A DNA stretch of 64,000 nucleotides, taken from positions 2,728,001 through 2,792,000 of the forward strand of contig NZ_CP019285.1 in NCBI RefSeq assembly GCF_000226975.2. Reading direction: 5' to 3'. The notes below the pieces were generated by a model that worked only from the letters and a program-made list of their open reading frames with translations, searched no databases and was not told the DNA's origin. The number at the start of each line of letters is the position of its first letter. The stretch's first letter is position 1. Made by a program: the position numbers and the translations under genes. This stretch comes from Halobiforma lacisalsi AJ5 (GTDB lineage: Archaea > Halobacteriota > Halobacteria > Halobacteriales > Natrialbaceae). Below are positions 52,523-61,819 of this stretch, in pieces.

Positions 52523-53497
52523 TCAGTCGGGGAAGACGCTCTCGGGGAGGTACGCGGAGACGGTCGCGGTCGGCTCGTTGACGAGCTGGTTGATCTTCAG
52601 ATCGACGACGGTCGAACACAGCAGGTAGGCCTGCTCACGGGAGAGTCCCCGCTCCGCCCGGAGGTGGTCGATCATCCCACGGACGGCGTCTCTCGCCGCC
52701 TCGCGGACGTCGTCGCCGAGTCCGGTCGTCCCCACCATCCGCTCGTCGCGGCCGGTCGGCGTGAACGGCCCGTCGGTCTCGAATCGTGGGCGATCGATCT
52801 CGAGGTCAGACCGGACGGTGAGCCGGCACGTAACCGACATCGGCGCTTCGATCCCCGAGACGCAGACCTCCCCGTCGCCCTGTGCGGCGTGGCAGTCGCC
52901 GATACTGAACAGCGCACCCTCGACCTCGATCGGAAGGGACAGCGTCGACCCGGCCCCGAGGTGTTTGACGTCGAGGTTGCCGCCGACGGCCCGTGGCGGG
53001 TTCGTATCGTGTTCGCCGTCCGCGGCGGGGGCAACGCCGACGATACCGGGGAACGGAGCCAGCGGCACCTCGATCCCGTCGACGAAGCGGGCGACGCCGT
53101 CCGCGAGGTCCCAGACGTGGATCGCCGGCTCCGGGAACTCCTCGGGGAGCAACCCCATCCCCGACTCGCCCGGGAGGACGAGGGTGTATCCCCAGCCGCG
53201 GTGCTCGAGGCCGAGCACCTCCACCTGGAGAACGTCCCCGGGTTCGGCCCCTTCGACGGCGACCGGCCCCGTCAGCGCGTGTACCTGGTCGACGTCCAGC
53301 GCGGCCAGGTCCCCGACCGTCGCGTCCGGACCGAGTTGGCCGTTCGTCGCGTCCCGGCACTCGATCTCGAGGACGTCGCCGGACGCGACTGTCAGCACGG
53401 GCTCGAGACCGTTGTTCCAGGCGCCGTGAACGGCGCCGTCGGTTGCGTCTACTCGATGGTCGACGGCGGGGGTGTCGACCGCGGAATCGCTCGCCAT
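52523..53497 (-). CDS. acetamidase/formamidase
   Basis: 324 residues of the FmdA family (VHGAWNNGLEPVLTVASGDVLEIECRDATNGQ; GDVLQVEVLGLEHRGWGYTLVLP; GGNLDVKHLGAGSTLSLPIEVEGALFSIGDCHAAQGDGEVCVSGIE). It hydrolyses short amides to the acid and ammonia, a nitrogen-supply reaction. The ATG at 53497 lies about 28 bases after ACTTTATACTC (53521-53530, minus strand), giving a leaderless transcript; the open frame continues upstream but is not conserved. Confidence 0.9.
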   Translation of the reverse strand: MASDSAVDTPAVDHRVDATDGAVHGAWNNGLEPVLTVASGDVLEIECRDATNGQLGPDATVGDLAALDVDQVHALTGPVAVEGAEPGDVLQVEVLGLEHRGWGYTLVLPGESGMGLLPEEFPEPAIHVWDLADGVARFVDGIEVPLAPFPGIVGVAPAADGEHDTNPPRAVGGNLDVKHLGAGSTLSLPIEVEGALFSIGDCHAAQGDGEVCVSGIEAPMSVTCRLTVRSDLEIDRPRFETDGPFTPTGRDERMVGTTGLGDDVREAARDAVRGMIDHLRAERGLSREQAYLLCSTVVDLKINQLVNEPTATVSAYLPESVFPD

Positions 53498-53641
53498 CGA
53501 CGTCCTCCAGGGCACGGACGAGTATAAAGTTCTCTGGGGGCGCCACGGCTCGCGCCGCCAGCCACGGATTCCGGGCCGGCTCTCGGTCCCGGCCCCGATC
53601 GATCCAGACAGTATTTGACCATCGATCCCCCAGTTGGAGCC

Positions 53642-55141
53642 GTGACGCGGTCCGCCACGCCCGAGTCGCCGATCGAACTCCGGTACGAGGACGGGACGGT
53701 CCGGATCGACGGCCTCGAGGAGGCCACGGCCCGCCGATTGCGGGAACGGCAACCGGAACTCGAACTCGAGGACGATCCCCGAACGGGCGGCCATCGCGTG
53801 CCCGCCCTGCGGTACGCCACGCTCCGTCGCGCGCTGGCGGCGGCGTTCGATTCGGCCGCGATCGACGATCGGACCCTCTCACTGCCGTCCGTTCCCGACC
53901 TGGACTCGACGTACGAACTCCGCGAGTACCAGCACGAGGCGCTCGCCGACTGGCTCGAGACGGACCGCTGGACGGGGGCCGGAGGCGACTTCGTCTCCGA
54001 CGCTCCGCAGCGCGCACCCGCCGGCGTGCTCGAACTCCCCACCGGCAGCGGAAAGACCGTCATCGCGCTGGCCGCGATCGAACGGCTCGACGTCCCGACG
54101 CTCGTCGTCGTCCCGACGATCGACCTCCAGGAGCAGTGGCTCGACGAACTCGAGGCGGAGTTCGGGGCCTCGGCCTCGAGCGCGGGCCTCGGGGGATCGG
54201 ACGGCGTGGCGATCGGCCGGTTCGGCGGCGGCGAGCAACGCCGCGAGCCGATTACCGTCTCCACCTACGACTCCGCCTACCGCAAGGCCGACGCCGTCGG
54301 CGACCGGTTCGGCCTCGTCGTCTTCGACGAGGTCCACCACCTCGGCGGCGAGGGCTACCGCGAGATCGCCCGCCTGCTGGCCGCCCCTGCGCGACTCGGC
54401 CTGACCGCGACCTTCGAACGACCCGACGGAGCCCACGAGGTCGTCGAGCGGATCGTCGGCCCGCTGGTCCACCGGATCGACGCGGACGAACTGGCCGGCG
54501 ACCACCTCGCTTCCTACGACGTCAAGCGCCTCGAGGTGTCGCTGACACCCGAGGAGCGCGAGGAGTACGAGCGCAACCAGGAGACGTTCACCGACTACCT
54601 CGCGCGTTCGAACATTCAAATGCGAAGCGGCTCCGACTACCAGGAACTCGTCAAACGCTCCGGCTCCGATCCCGCCGCGCGGGAGGCGCTGCTCGCCCGC
54701 CAGCGCGCCCGCGAGATCGCCCGCGGCAGTCGGGCGAAGATCGACGCGCTCGAGTCGATCCTCGATCGCCACCGCGACGCCCGGACGATCGTCTTCACGG
54801 CGCACAACGACCTCGCGTACGACGTCAGCGAGCGGTTCCTGATCCCGACGATCACCCACCGGACCGCCACCCCGGAACGGCGGGAGATCTTAGAGCGGTT
54901 CCGCGAGGGGACCTACAGCCGGATCGCGACCTCGAACGTCCTCGACGAGGGGGTCGACGTCCCCGACGCCTCGGTCGCGGTCGTGCTCTCGGGTAGCGGC
55001 AGCGAACGGGAGTTCACCCAGCGGCTCGGCCGGATCCTGCGCCCGAAAGCGGACGGACGGCGGGCGCTGCTGTACGAGGTCGTCACCGAAAACACGTCCG
55101 AAGAGCGCGTCTCACGCCGCCGACGGAGCGGTTCGTCGTAG
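53642..55141 (+). CDS. XPB/Rad25-type DNA helicase
   Basis: 499 residues from GTG 53642. After an N-terminal damage-recognition-like part comes the helicase core: motif I LPTGSGKTVIALAA, motif II FDEVHHLG (DEVH), motif III GLTATFERPDG, then the second lobe ending in REFTQRLGRILRPKADGRRALLYEVV. In archaea XPB homologues are tied to nucleotide excision repair or transcription. A TATA-like AGTATTTGA at about 53610-53618 puts the GTG at leaderless distance; the open frame from a TTG at 53615 is less likely. Divergent from the formamidase gene. Confidence 0.88.
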   Translation: MTRSATPESPIELRYEDGTVRIDGLEEATARRLRERQPELELEDDPRTGGHRVPALRYATLRRALAAAFDSAAIDDRTLSLPSVPDLDSTYELREYQHEALADWLETDRWTGAGGDFVSDAPQRAPAGVLELPTGSGKTVIALAAIERLDVPTLVVVPTIDLQEQWLDELEAEFGASASSAGLGGSDGVAIGRFGGGEQRREPITVSTYDSAYRKADAVGDRFGLVVFDEVHHLGGEGYREIARLLAAPARLGLTATFERPDGAHEVVERIVGPLVHRIDADELAGDHLASYDVKRLEVSLTPEEREEYERNQETFTDYLARSNIQMRSGSDYQELVKRSGSDPAAREALLARQRAREIARGSRAKIDALESILDRHRDARTIVFTAHNDLAYDVSERFLIPTITHRTATPERREILERFREGTYSRIATSNVLDEGVDVPDASVAVVLSGSGSEREFTQRLGRILRPKADGRRALLYEVVTENTSEERVSRRRRSGSS

Positions 55142-55250
55142 AGACCGCACTCGAGGATCGCCCCGTCGTATCCAAACCGATGGGCGAACCGTCGCGATGG
55201 ACTTCCCGGCGTGGGCGTGGACGGTCCGCTGTTCGACCCGATTAGGCTGG

Positions 55251-57122
55251 TCATCTGGGCGGGCTCACTACGTGCTTCTTCTCGGCCGACGCCCGTGGGA
55301 GAGCGAGAGTGACAACGCTACCGCGGGGATCGGCGTCGTCGAAATGGAGCACCCCGCCGGATTTCGCGACGATCTGGTCGACTAGCCACAGCCCCATGCC
55401 GCTGCTGTGGAGGAGCGCGCTGATGTCCGCGTCTTCCGAGATTACCCGCTGTTCCGCGGCGGGGATTCCCGGTCCGTCGTCTTCGACACGGACCTCGACC
55501 CGCCCGTCGACGGACCACACAGCGATCGTGACCGCCGGGTGCTCTCGATCGGAGTGGACGATCGCGTTCTCGACGACCTCCGTGAGGGCCTGCTCGATTT
55601 CGGGGAGTGTACGCACTTGCACGTCCTCGAACTCCTCGACGGCGATCGCTGCCTCGGGGTGTCGACGCTGCAACTCCTCGGAGACCGATTCGATCACCTC
55701 CGCCAGGGAAAGCGGCCGCCTGTTCGAGGGCTCGAGGAGGAGTTCGACGATTTCCCGTTGCTTCTCGGCGTGCTCGAGGACTCGGTTGCCCTCGTCGACG
55801 ATCACTGATGCTCGCTGGGCGACGTCGTCGGAGGCGTCCTCCGCGATCGTCTCCGCGTTCCCTATGATCACGCTCATCTCGTTGCGGATGTTGTGCCGGA
55901 GTACGCGACCCAGGACCTGCAACTGCGTGACGCTCCGTTGCAGGTCGTTCTCCAGTTCCGCTTCGTAGGCTTTCTGCTCAGTGATATCGTCGTTAACTGC
56001 AACGAAGTGCTGGATCTCCTCGTCGTCATCCACGATCGGCGCGGCCGTCTGGGAGATGACGAACCGCTCGCCGTTCTTGCGTTCGTTGATGATTTCGCCT
56101 TCCCAGACCTCGCCGTTCTGGATGGTCCCCCAGAACTCCTCGTAGAATCGATCGTCGTGTTCGCCAGAGCTGAGAATGTGGGGGTTGCGCCCGGTCGCCT
56201 CCGCCGCCGAGTAGCCCGTCATCTCTTCCCACGACTGGTTCACGTACTGGATCGTCCCCTCGGCGTCGGTGATCATAATCGCGTGGCCGGAGTAGTCGGC
56301 CGCCCTCTTGAACTTGCGAGTTTCCGCTTCTCGCCGGGCAATCTCCCGGTAGAGCGTCTTCTGGGGGTCCCGAATTCCTGTCTTCACTACGGCGAGGTAG
56401 ACCAGGTAAAACGAGCCCATCTTGAAGAAGTGGCCGACGGCGTTCGAGATCCCGTACACGTCGACGTAGAACGTGAAGGCGAGTTCCGCCCCCATCGTCA
56501 GCACGATCGACGCGGCAAGCAGTTGGTACACCCGCGTCGCGAACCGTTCCCGGAAGCCGTACAGCAGGGCAAGAGTGATCGCGAGAAGTCCGACGATGCC
56601 GTACTCGCTGCTGATCTTGAACGAGGTGAGGCCGCTCCCCTCCACGTACGTCGTCGGAAAGACATCGAACACGAAGACGGTGCTCAGACCGATCCCGACG
56701 ACGAGCGCGTAGGCCGCGGCGAGGAACGATAGCGTCCGCTCGTCCCACTGGACGTCCACGGAGGTTCGCCGGGCAGCCACAAACCCGAGGAGCGCCGCGC
56801 CCAGCAACGACCAGGCTTCGACGTACCGTCCGAAGATCCAGAGCTGCGTCGGAAGATCCGCGCCCGCCTCCGGAAACACTCCCATGCCTTTGTACGCGAG
56901 CGTATGAAGAAGATCGACTCCACCGATAAACAGGTAACTGACGCCCATGACGGCGATGAATGGGCTCTCGATGTCCTCGATCGCATGCCAGGAGAGGATG
57001 AACACGGAGAAGGCGACGAGGATGCTGAAAACTTCCACGAGACCGTGAAAGAGCAGGTAGTTCCGGAATTGGACCACGTAGAGTGCGCTCACGCCACCGA
57101 TCAAGACCAGGGCGGACGTCAT
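55251..57122 (-). CDS. membrane sensor histidine kinase, MASE3-PAS-HisKA-HATPase
   Basis: About 623 residues. Seven membrane helices of the MASE3 type at the N-terminus (SPFIAVMGVSYLFIGGVDLLHTLAYKGMGVF), a PAS/PAC domain (DAEGTIQYVNQSWEEMTGYSAAEATGRNPHILSSGEHDDRFYEEFWG), the phospho-acceptor helix with H in RVLRHNIRNEMSVIIGN, and an ATPase domain (EVVENAIVHSDREHP; VRVEDDGPGIPAAEQ; SGMGLWLVDQIV). It is a phosphorelay sensor with its partner elsewhere. A GTG at 57152 or 57155 fits a TATA-like GATAATAAC at about 57174 better than the ATG at 57122, so about ten more residues are possible. Confidence 0.88.
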   Translation of the reverse strand: MTSALVLIGGVSALYVVQFRNYLLFHGLVEVFSILVAFSVFILSWHAIEDIESPFIAVMGVSYLFIGGVDLLHTLAYKGMGVFPEAGADLPTQLWIFGRYVEAWSLLGAALLGFVAARRTSVDVQWDERTLSFLAAAYALVVGIGLSTVFVFDVFPTTYVEGSGLTSFKISSEYGIVGLLAITLALLYGFRERFATRVYQLLAASIVLTMGAELAFTFYVDVYGISNAVGHFFKMGSFYLVYLAVVKTGIRDPQKTLYREIARREAETRKFKRAADYSGHAIMITDAEGTIQYVNQSWEEMTGYSAAEATGRNPHILSSGEHDDRFYEEFWGTIQNGEVWEGEIINERKNGERFVISQTAAPIVDDDEEIQHFVAVNDDITEQKAYEAELENDLQRSVTQLQVLGRVLRHNIRNEMSVIIGNAETIAEDASDDVAQRASVIVDEGNRVLEHAEKQREIVELLLEPSNRRPLSLAEVIESVSEELQRRHPEAAIAVEEFEDVQVRTLPEIEQALTEVVENAIVHSDREHPAVTIAVWSVDGRVEVRVEDDGPGIPAAEQRVISEDADISALLHSSGMGLWLVDQIVAKSGGVLHFDDADPRGSVVTLALPRASAEKKHVVSPPR

Positions 57123-57377
57123 CGATACCGTCGGACGATCTGGCCCGATCACCACGTTTTCACATCCGCTGTTATTATCGGATCGATGAAAAAATCTTCC
57201 GGCTCGAGCGGTGGGAAGTTCACCGATCCACAGGTGGGAAACGGTACTCACGGCCTCTCTCGGGACGAGAGGTTGCTAGATATACCCATGTAGACGCTCA
57301 AACGGTCGGCCGTTCTGCGACGGTTCGTACAGGGCGACGGCGGACGAGGACGACCCTGTGACTGACAGGGACGAGAC

Positions 57378-57752
57378 TCACTCTCCGTACGCGACCGTCG
57401 AGAGCAACGCGTTCTCGGCCTGTCGCGAGTCCAACCGCGTATGTTGGCAGACCACGGGGATGTCCGACTCGATCACGCTCGCGAACGGCTCGCCTTTCGG
57501 GACGGGCTCAGGGTCCTCGAACTCGTTGAACCGAAAGTGTCTGGTCCGGTTCGCGGGGACCTCCGTCTCGTAAGGCCCGATCGGGTCGCTGCCGGTGAAG
57601 TAGACCGTTATCTCGAGCGTCGCGTCCTCGTCCGTGGTGTTGAGAACACAGAGAGACTCGTGGCTAATTAGCTCCGGTTCGGGGCCGGTACTTTCCCGTG
57701 GGATGTAGCCCTCCGGGATCGCCCACGTGTGCTTGCCAGTCATCGGAATCAT
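57378..57752 (-). CDS. sensory rhodopsin transducer (ASRT) family protein
   Basis: 124 residues. The sequence GKHTWAIPEGYIP, SHESLCVLNTTDEDATLEITVYFTGSDPIGPYETEVPANRTRHFRFNEF and the ending ASVIESDIPVVCQHTRLDSRQAENALLSTVAY are those of the Anabaena sensory rhodopsin transducer family, a soluble beta-sandwich tetramer. Many members occur without rhodopsin and may bind sugars or act as general sensors. No rhodopsin gene is visible here. The start at 57752 follows GGTTATCC by about 25 bases. Confidence 0.87.
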   Translation of the reverse strand: MIPMTGKHTWAIPEGYIPRESTGPEPELISHESLCVLNTTDEDATLEITVYFTGSDPIGPYETEVPANRTRHFRFNEFEDPEPVPKGEPFASVIESDIPVVCQHTRLDSRQAENALLSTVAYGE

Positions 57753-57872
57753 CGTATCGTCCACGACCGCGTGGATAACCTGCTGGCTTGTACGCTCAGG
57801 TGGTCCCGCGGTCGCTTCCCGATACTGGGACCGACCCCAAGTGTTTTTGATAACCCGTGGTTATTGTACCGT

Positions 57873-58412
57873 ATGGAACTCCCGACCCCGGCGGACCTCC
57901 GCCAACGGCGTACCGAACTCGGGCTGACCCAGAGCGAACTCGCCGAAAAAGCCGAGGTCTCCCAGCCGCTGATCGCCCGTATCGAGGGCGGCGACGTCGA
58001 CCCGCGGCTCTCGACGCTCCGGCGGATCGTCAACGCCCTCGAGAAGGCCGAAAGCGACGTCATCCGCGCGGAAGACCTGATGAACGAGGCGGTCGTCAGC
58101 GTCTCGCCGGACGACTCCGTGGGCGAGGCCGCCCGCAAGATGGAGGAGGAGGCCTACTCCCAGCTCGCGGTGATCCAGGACGGGATCCCCGTCGGCTCGA
58201 TCAGCCAGAGCGACCTCGTTCACCTCGACTCGGAGGCACGCGACGAGCCCGTCGAGGAACACATGAGCGAGAGCTTCCCGACGGTCTCGAAGGACGCCAC
58301 GCTCGACGAGATCAGCAACCTGCTCGAGCACTACAAGGCCGTGATGATCACCGAAGCCGGCGAGACGGTCGGGATCATTACCGAGGCCGACATCGCCGCG
58401 CGGCTGTCCTGA
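57873..58412 (+). CDS. XRE-type regulator with two CBS domains
   Basis: 179 residues. HTH (DLRQRRTELGLTQSELAEKAEVSQPLIARIEGGDVDPRLSTLRRIVNAL) then a pair of CBS motifs (DLMNEAVVSVSPDDSVGEAARKMEEEAYSQLAVIQDGIPVGSISQSDLV; HMSESFPTVSKDATLDEISNLLEHYKAVMITEAGETVGIITEADIAARL), which bind adenosine nucleotides. Probably a transcription regulator responding to energy status. TTTTTGATAAC at 57843-57853 is the TATA region, 20-30 bases before the ATG. Divergent from the ASRT gene. Confidence 0.88.
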   Translation: MELPTPADLRQRRTELGLTQSELAEKAEVSQPLIARIEGGDVDPRLSTLRRIVNALEKAESDVIRAEDLMNEAVVSVSPDDSVGEAARKMEEEAYSQLAVIQDGIPVGSISQSDLVHLDSEARDEPVEEHMSESFPTVSKDATLDEISNLLEHYKAVMITEAGETVGIITEADIAARLS

Positions 58413-58449
58413 TCGGACGATTCGGCCGCGCTCGTCCTCGAGCCCGGCG

Positions 58450-59688
58450 TCAGCCTTCGGAGCCCTCGGCGTGCTCGTCGACGAACGCCTCGATCCGACT
58501 CAGCGCCTCGCGTAAATCGGCCAGCCCCGTCGCGTACGAGACGCGGAGGTGGCCCTCCCCGCCGGTCCCGAAGACGTCACCCGGGACGACGGCGACGCCC
58601 TGCTCGCGGAGCAGTTCCTCGGCGAACTCCTCGCTCGTCCAGCCCTCGGGGACCTCGGGGAAACAGTAGAACGCCCCCTTGGCCTCGAAGACGTCCATGC
58701 CGATCTCGCGGAACCGCGAGAGGACGAACTGCCGCCGTCGGTCGTACTGATCGACCATGTTCCGGACCTCGTCCCCGCAGGAGTCGAGCGCCTCGAGGGC
58801 GGCGTGCTGGGCCGTCGTCGGCGCCGACAACATCGCATACTGGTGGATCTTGTTCATCGCGCCCACCGCGTCCGCGGGGGCAAGCGCGTATCCCAGCCGG
58901 AGTCCGGTCATCGCGTGGGCCTTCGAGAAGCCGTTGAAGACGACCGTCCGCTCGCGCATCCCCTCGAGTGTTGCGATAGAGGTGTGCTCCCCGTCGCCGT
59001 CGTAGGTCAACTCGGCGTAGATCTCGTCGGAGAGGACCAGCAGGTCGTGCTCGCGGGCGAACTCGGCGATCGGCTCGAGGTCCGTCTCGCGCATGATCGC
59101 CCCCGTCGGATTGTTCGGGTAACAGAGCACGAGCAGGTCGGCCTCGTCCGCACCGGCCGCCTCGAGGGCGTCGACGGTGAGCCGGAAGTCGTCCTCGCGG
59201 TAGGTCGGGACGGGCAGCACCTCGCCGCCGGCGAAGATCACGCCGGGTTCGTAGGAGATGTACGACGGCTGGGCGACGGCGACGGTGTCGCTGGGATCGA
59301 CGAACGCCCGGAAAGCGAGGTCGACGGCCTCGCTCGCGCCGGCGGTGACGATGATCTCCTCGCCCGGATCGTACTCCAGGTCGAACCGGTCGTCGGCGTA
59401 GTCGGCGATCGCCTCCCGGAGTTCGCGCATCCCCCGATTGGCCGTGTAGGAGGTCTTGCCCTGCTCGAGGGAGGTGATCGCCGCGTCCCGGGCCGCCCAG
59501 GGGGCCGCGAAGTCGGGCTCGCCGACCCCGAGCGAGATGACCTCGTCGCGCTCCTCGGCGATTTCGAAGAACCGCCGGATGCCCGAGGGCGGCACCGCCT
59601 GCACGCGTTCCGAGGGTTCGAAGTCGAATTCGGGGTCGGACTCGGGCCCGGACTCGGACTCGAAACCGGCGTCGGACTCGCGGGTCAT
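58450..59688 (-). CDS. class I/II pyridoxal-phosphate aminotransferase
   Basis: 412 residues. Signatures: VISLGVGEPDFAAP, TAGASEAVDLAFRAFVDP, YPNNPTGAI, the D in LVLSDEIYAELTYD and the PLP lysine in NGFSKAHAMTGLRLGYA. The first 25 residues are an acidic low-complexity tail. It overlaps the upstream Lrp-type regulator gene by four bases (ATGA), so the two are co-translated and the regulator may control amino acid transamination. Substrate (aspartate, aromatic or other) cannot be fixed. Confidence 0.9.
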   Translation of the reverse strand: MTRESDAGFESESGPESDPEFDFEPSERVQAVPPSGIRRFFEIAEERDEVISLGVGEPDFAAPWAARDAAITSLEQGKTSYTANRGMRELREAIADYADDRFDLEYDPGEEIIVTAGASEAVDLAFRAFVDPSDTVAVAQPSYISYEPGVIFAGGEVLPVPTYREDDFRLTVDALEAAGADEADLLVLCYPNNPTGAIMRETDLEPIAEFAREHDLLVLSDEIYAELTYDGDGEHTSIATLEGMRERTVVFNGFSKAHAMTGLRLGYALAPADAVGAMNKIHQYAMLSAPTTAQHAALEALDSCGDEVRNMVDQYDRRRQFVLSRFREIGMDVFEAKGAFYCFPEVPEGWTSEEFAEELLREQGVAVVPGDVFGTGGEGHLRVSYATGLADLREALSRIEAFVDEHAEGSEG

Positions 59689-60170
59689 GGCGAGAACGAG
59701 AGTCGATCGTCCTCCTCGCCGTCGCCGAGTTCGATCCCTTGCTCCTTGTAGGAAGTCATCACGTAGTGGGTGACCGTCTGGGTGATCTCTGGGACCGGCG
59801 CGACCTTCTCGCTGATGAACTGCGACACCTCCCGGATGGAGTCGCCCTCGATCTCCATGTCGAAGTCGTAGTCGCCGCTGACAAGCCGAAGCGCCGTCAC
59901 TTCGGGGAACCGGACGAGGCGCTGGGCGATGTCGTCGTATCCCGTCTCGCGGTCGAGTTCGACGTTGAGTTCGACCTCGGCGCGGACGGTCTCTTCCTCG
60001 AGGGCGTCCCAGTCGACGACCGCCCGATAGCCGCGGATTACGCCTGCGGCCTCGAGTTCTTCGATCGCTGCTTCGACCTCGCTCTCCTCGAGGTCGGTCA
60101 TTCGCGCGATGTCCTCCGCGGAGTACCGCGCGTTCTCTCGAAGCAACTCGAGCACCTCGCGTTCGCTCAT
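59685..60170 (-). CDS. Lrp/AsnC family regulator
   Basis: 161 residues. The N-terminal HTH (REVLELLRENARYSAEDIARMTDLEESEVEAAIEELEAAGVIRGYRAVVDW) is followed by the RAM ligand domain (TVRAEVELNVELDRETGYDDIAQRLVRFPEVTALRLVSGDYDFDMEIEG; SQFISEKVAPVPEITQTVTHYVMTSYKEQG). Such regulators respond to amino acids. Start at the ATG at 60170; the frame stays open nine codons upstream. It overlaps the aminotransferase gene by ATGA. Confidence 0.9.
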   Translation of the reverse strand: MSEREVLELLRENARYSAEDIARMTDLEESEVEAAIEELEAAGVIRGYRAVVDWDALEEETVRAEVELNVELDRETGYDDIAQRLVRFPEVTALRLVSGDYDFDMEIEGDSIREVSQFISEKVAPVPEITQTVTHYVMTSYKEQGIELGDGEEDDRLSFSP

Positions 60171-60283
60171 ACCACCTCGAAGCGTGAGCGCGACCAAAAG
60201 TATTGTTCTCGGTCAAAGAATTGTCGCTTCCGCACGGACGCGATCGAGCGGGCTGGGAGTCGCATCCGTGTCCCGGGCCGGAA

Positions 60284-61678
60284 TCAGCCGGTTGCGGATC
60301 TGGACCTGGACCTGGACCTGGACTTGGCCGCATCGTACCACGCGGGTGGCTCGACGACGGTCTCGCCGACGTCCTCGTACCGGAACGCGATCCGGACGTC
60401 CGCCCCTGTCGGGTAGTGGTGGTAGGTGACCTCGAGTTCGAGGACGACCCCGGTCTGGGCGACGAACGCGGTGGCCCGGTAGCCGTCGGTCGTGTTCGCG
60501 AGCGGGGCCGGCGGTTCCGTCGCGTTCACGCGGTACCCGACGATCCCGTCGGCCAGCGCGGTCGTCACGTCGGCGTCCGGGTCGATCAAGTGCGTTTCGA
60601 CGAGGTCGGCCCCGATCCGTGCGCTGTGTCTCGTCGGGTTCGCGTCCGCTGCGAGCGGACGGCGTTCGTACGAGCGACCACCGTCGTCTTCGACGACGAC
60701 GTACTCGTACTCGCCGTCGCCGTACCGTTCCGCGGCGGTCTCCCGGTCGTCGCCCCCGAAGTCCGGCCCTGCCTCGAACCGGTAAGCGTCGTCCTCGATC
60801 CGGACGCGGAACTCCCCGGGCGGCGTCCCCGCCGGGGTCGCTTCTCGAGGCCCGTCGACCGTGACCTGCAGCGTCAGAGCGTCGATCCCCTCGAGCGCCT
60901 CGAGGTGCTCGGCGGCGACGCGGTCGGGATCGTCCACGCCGGTGAGGAAGATCCCCGGCGGCGGCCCCTGGGTGCTTCCGGGGGTCCCCTCGAGTCCCGC
61001 TTCCTCCTCGGCCGTCAGTGCCGCCGGACCGTCGCCGTCGGCCGTCGACTCCGCGGCGTCCGATCGCGGATCGGAACCCCGCTCCGCGTCGGATCGGTCC
61101 GGGTTCGTTCCCGTCGGTTCGGCGTCCGAGGCGCGGTCGACGGTCGGGTCGCCGAGCGCGCCAGGACCCAACCAGACCCCTGCGACGGCGATTCCCAGCA
61201 CCACGCAGACGACCGCCAGCGCCGCGATCGGGTGTTTCCGGTCGGCGAGCGATCGTCGCCGGGTCGGATCGGCCCCGTCGAGTCCGGGATCGCCGTTCTT
61301 CGCTTCGATATCCGCGGCCGATCCGCCGCGGTCCCGGCCCCGCGAGTCGGTCGTCGCCGACCCGTCGTCGTCGGTACCCCGAGTCACGCCCTCGAGACTC
61401 GTATCGAAGTACTCGCGGAACAGCCGCTCCCCCTCCTCGCGATCGATCGCGTAGAGCAATCGGTCCCGTAGGCTCCCGGGATCGACGGCGTCGTCCGCCG
61501 GGGGGACCTCGACCCTCAGCCGGCGAGTTCGGCCGTCCCGGACGGCGACGACGACGTCACCCTCTACCGTCGTTTCCCAGCCGCAGGCGTCCCAGAGGGC
61601 CGCGACGAACGCCCGCCGTTCGTCCCGCTCGAGGGCCTCGTACAGCGCGGCGAATCGCTCCCTCGAGGGGACGACCAT
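60284..61678 (-). CDS. single-pass membrane protein with outer domain, unknown function
   Basis: 464 residues. An N-terminal cytoplasmic domain (about 1-100: RDERRAFVAALWDACGWETTVEGDVVVAVRDGRTRRLRVEVPP) resembles the restriction-endonuclease-like DNA- or ligand-binding folds of haloarchaeal membrane proteins. One membrane helix (HPIAALAVVCVVLGIAVAGVWLG) leads to a low-complexity linker and an extracellular beta-rich domain (LTLQVTVDGPREATPAG; RYGDGEYEYVVVEDD; YRATAFVAQTGVVLELEVTYH). It ends in a basic SRSRSRSRS tail from the hexamer repeat at 60301. Not recognised. Confidence 0.65.
   Translation of the reverse strand: MVVPSRERFAALYEALERDERRAFVAALWDACGWETTVEGDVVVAVRDGRTRRLRVEVPPADDAVDPGSLRDRLLYAIDREEGERLFREYFDTSLEGVTRGTDDDGSATTDSRGRDRGGSAADIEAKNGDPGLDGADPTRRRSLADRKHPIAALAVVCVVLGIAVAGVWLGPGALGDPTVDRASDAEPTGTNPDRSDAERGSDPRSDAAESTADGDGPAALTAEEEAGLEGTPGSTQGPPPGIFLTGVDDPDRVAAEHLEALEGIDALTLQVTVDGPREATPAGTPPGEFRVRIEDDAYRFEAGPDFGGDDRETAAERYGDGEYEYVVVEDDGGRSYERRPLAADANPTRHSARIGADLVETHLIDPDADVTTALADGIVGYRVNATEPPAPLANTTDGYRATAFVAQTGVVLELEVTYHHYPTGADVRIAFRYEDVGETVVEPPAWYDAAKSRSRSRSRSATG
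60301..60324. repeat. hexanucleotide tandem repeat inside the 3' end of the gene
   Basis: Four copies of TGGACC/TGGACT in tandem encode the Ser-Arg repeats at the end of the membrane protein gene (minus strand). In-frame expansion would only lengthen this basic tail. Confidence 0.75.
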
Positions 61679-61819
61679 GTGGCTCCGTTCGAACCGACGG
61701 CACAAAAAGCCGGATTTCGGCGGGTTTGACGGTCCAAGTAGCTGATATATCGGCCGAGGGGAGAGAGACGACGGCTGCGGTCGGCGTCCTCGAGGGATTC
61801 CGGGACTCGAGCACTGCGG

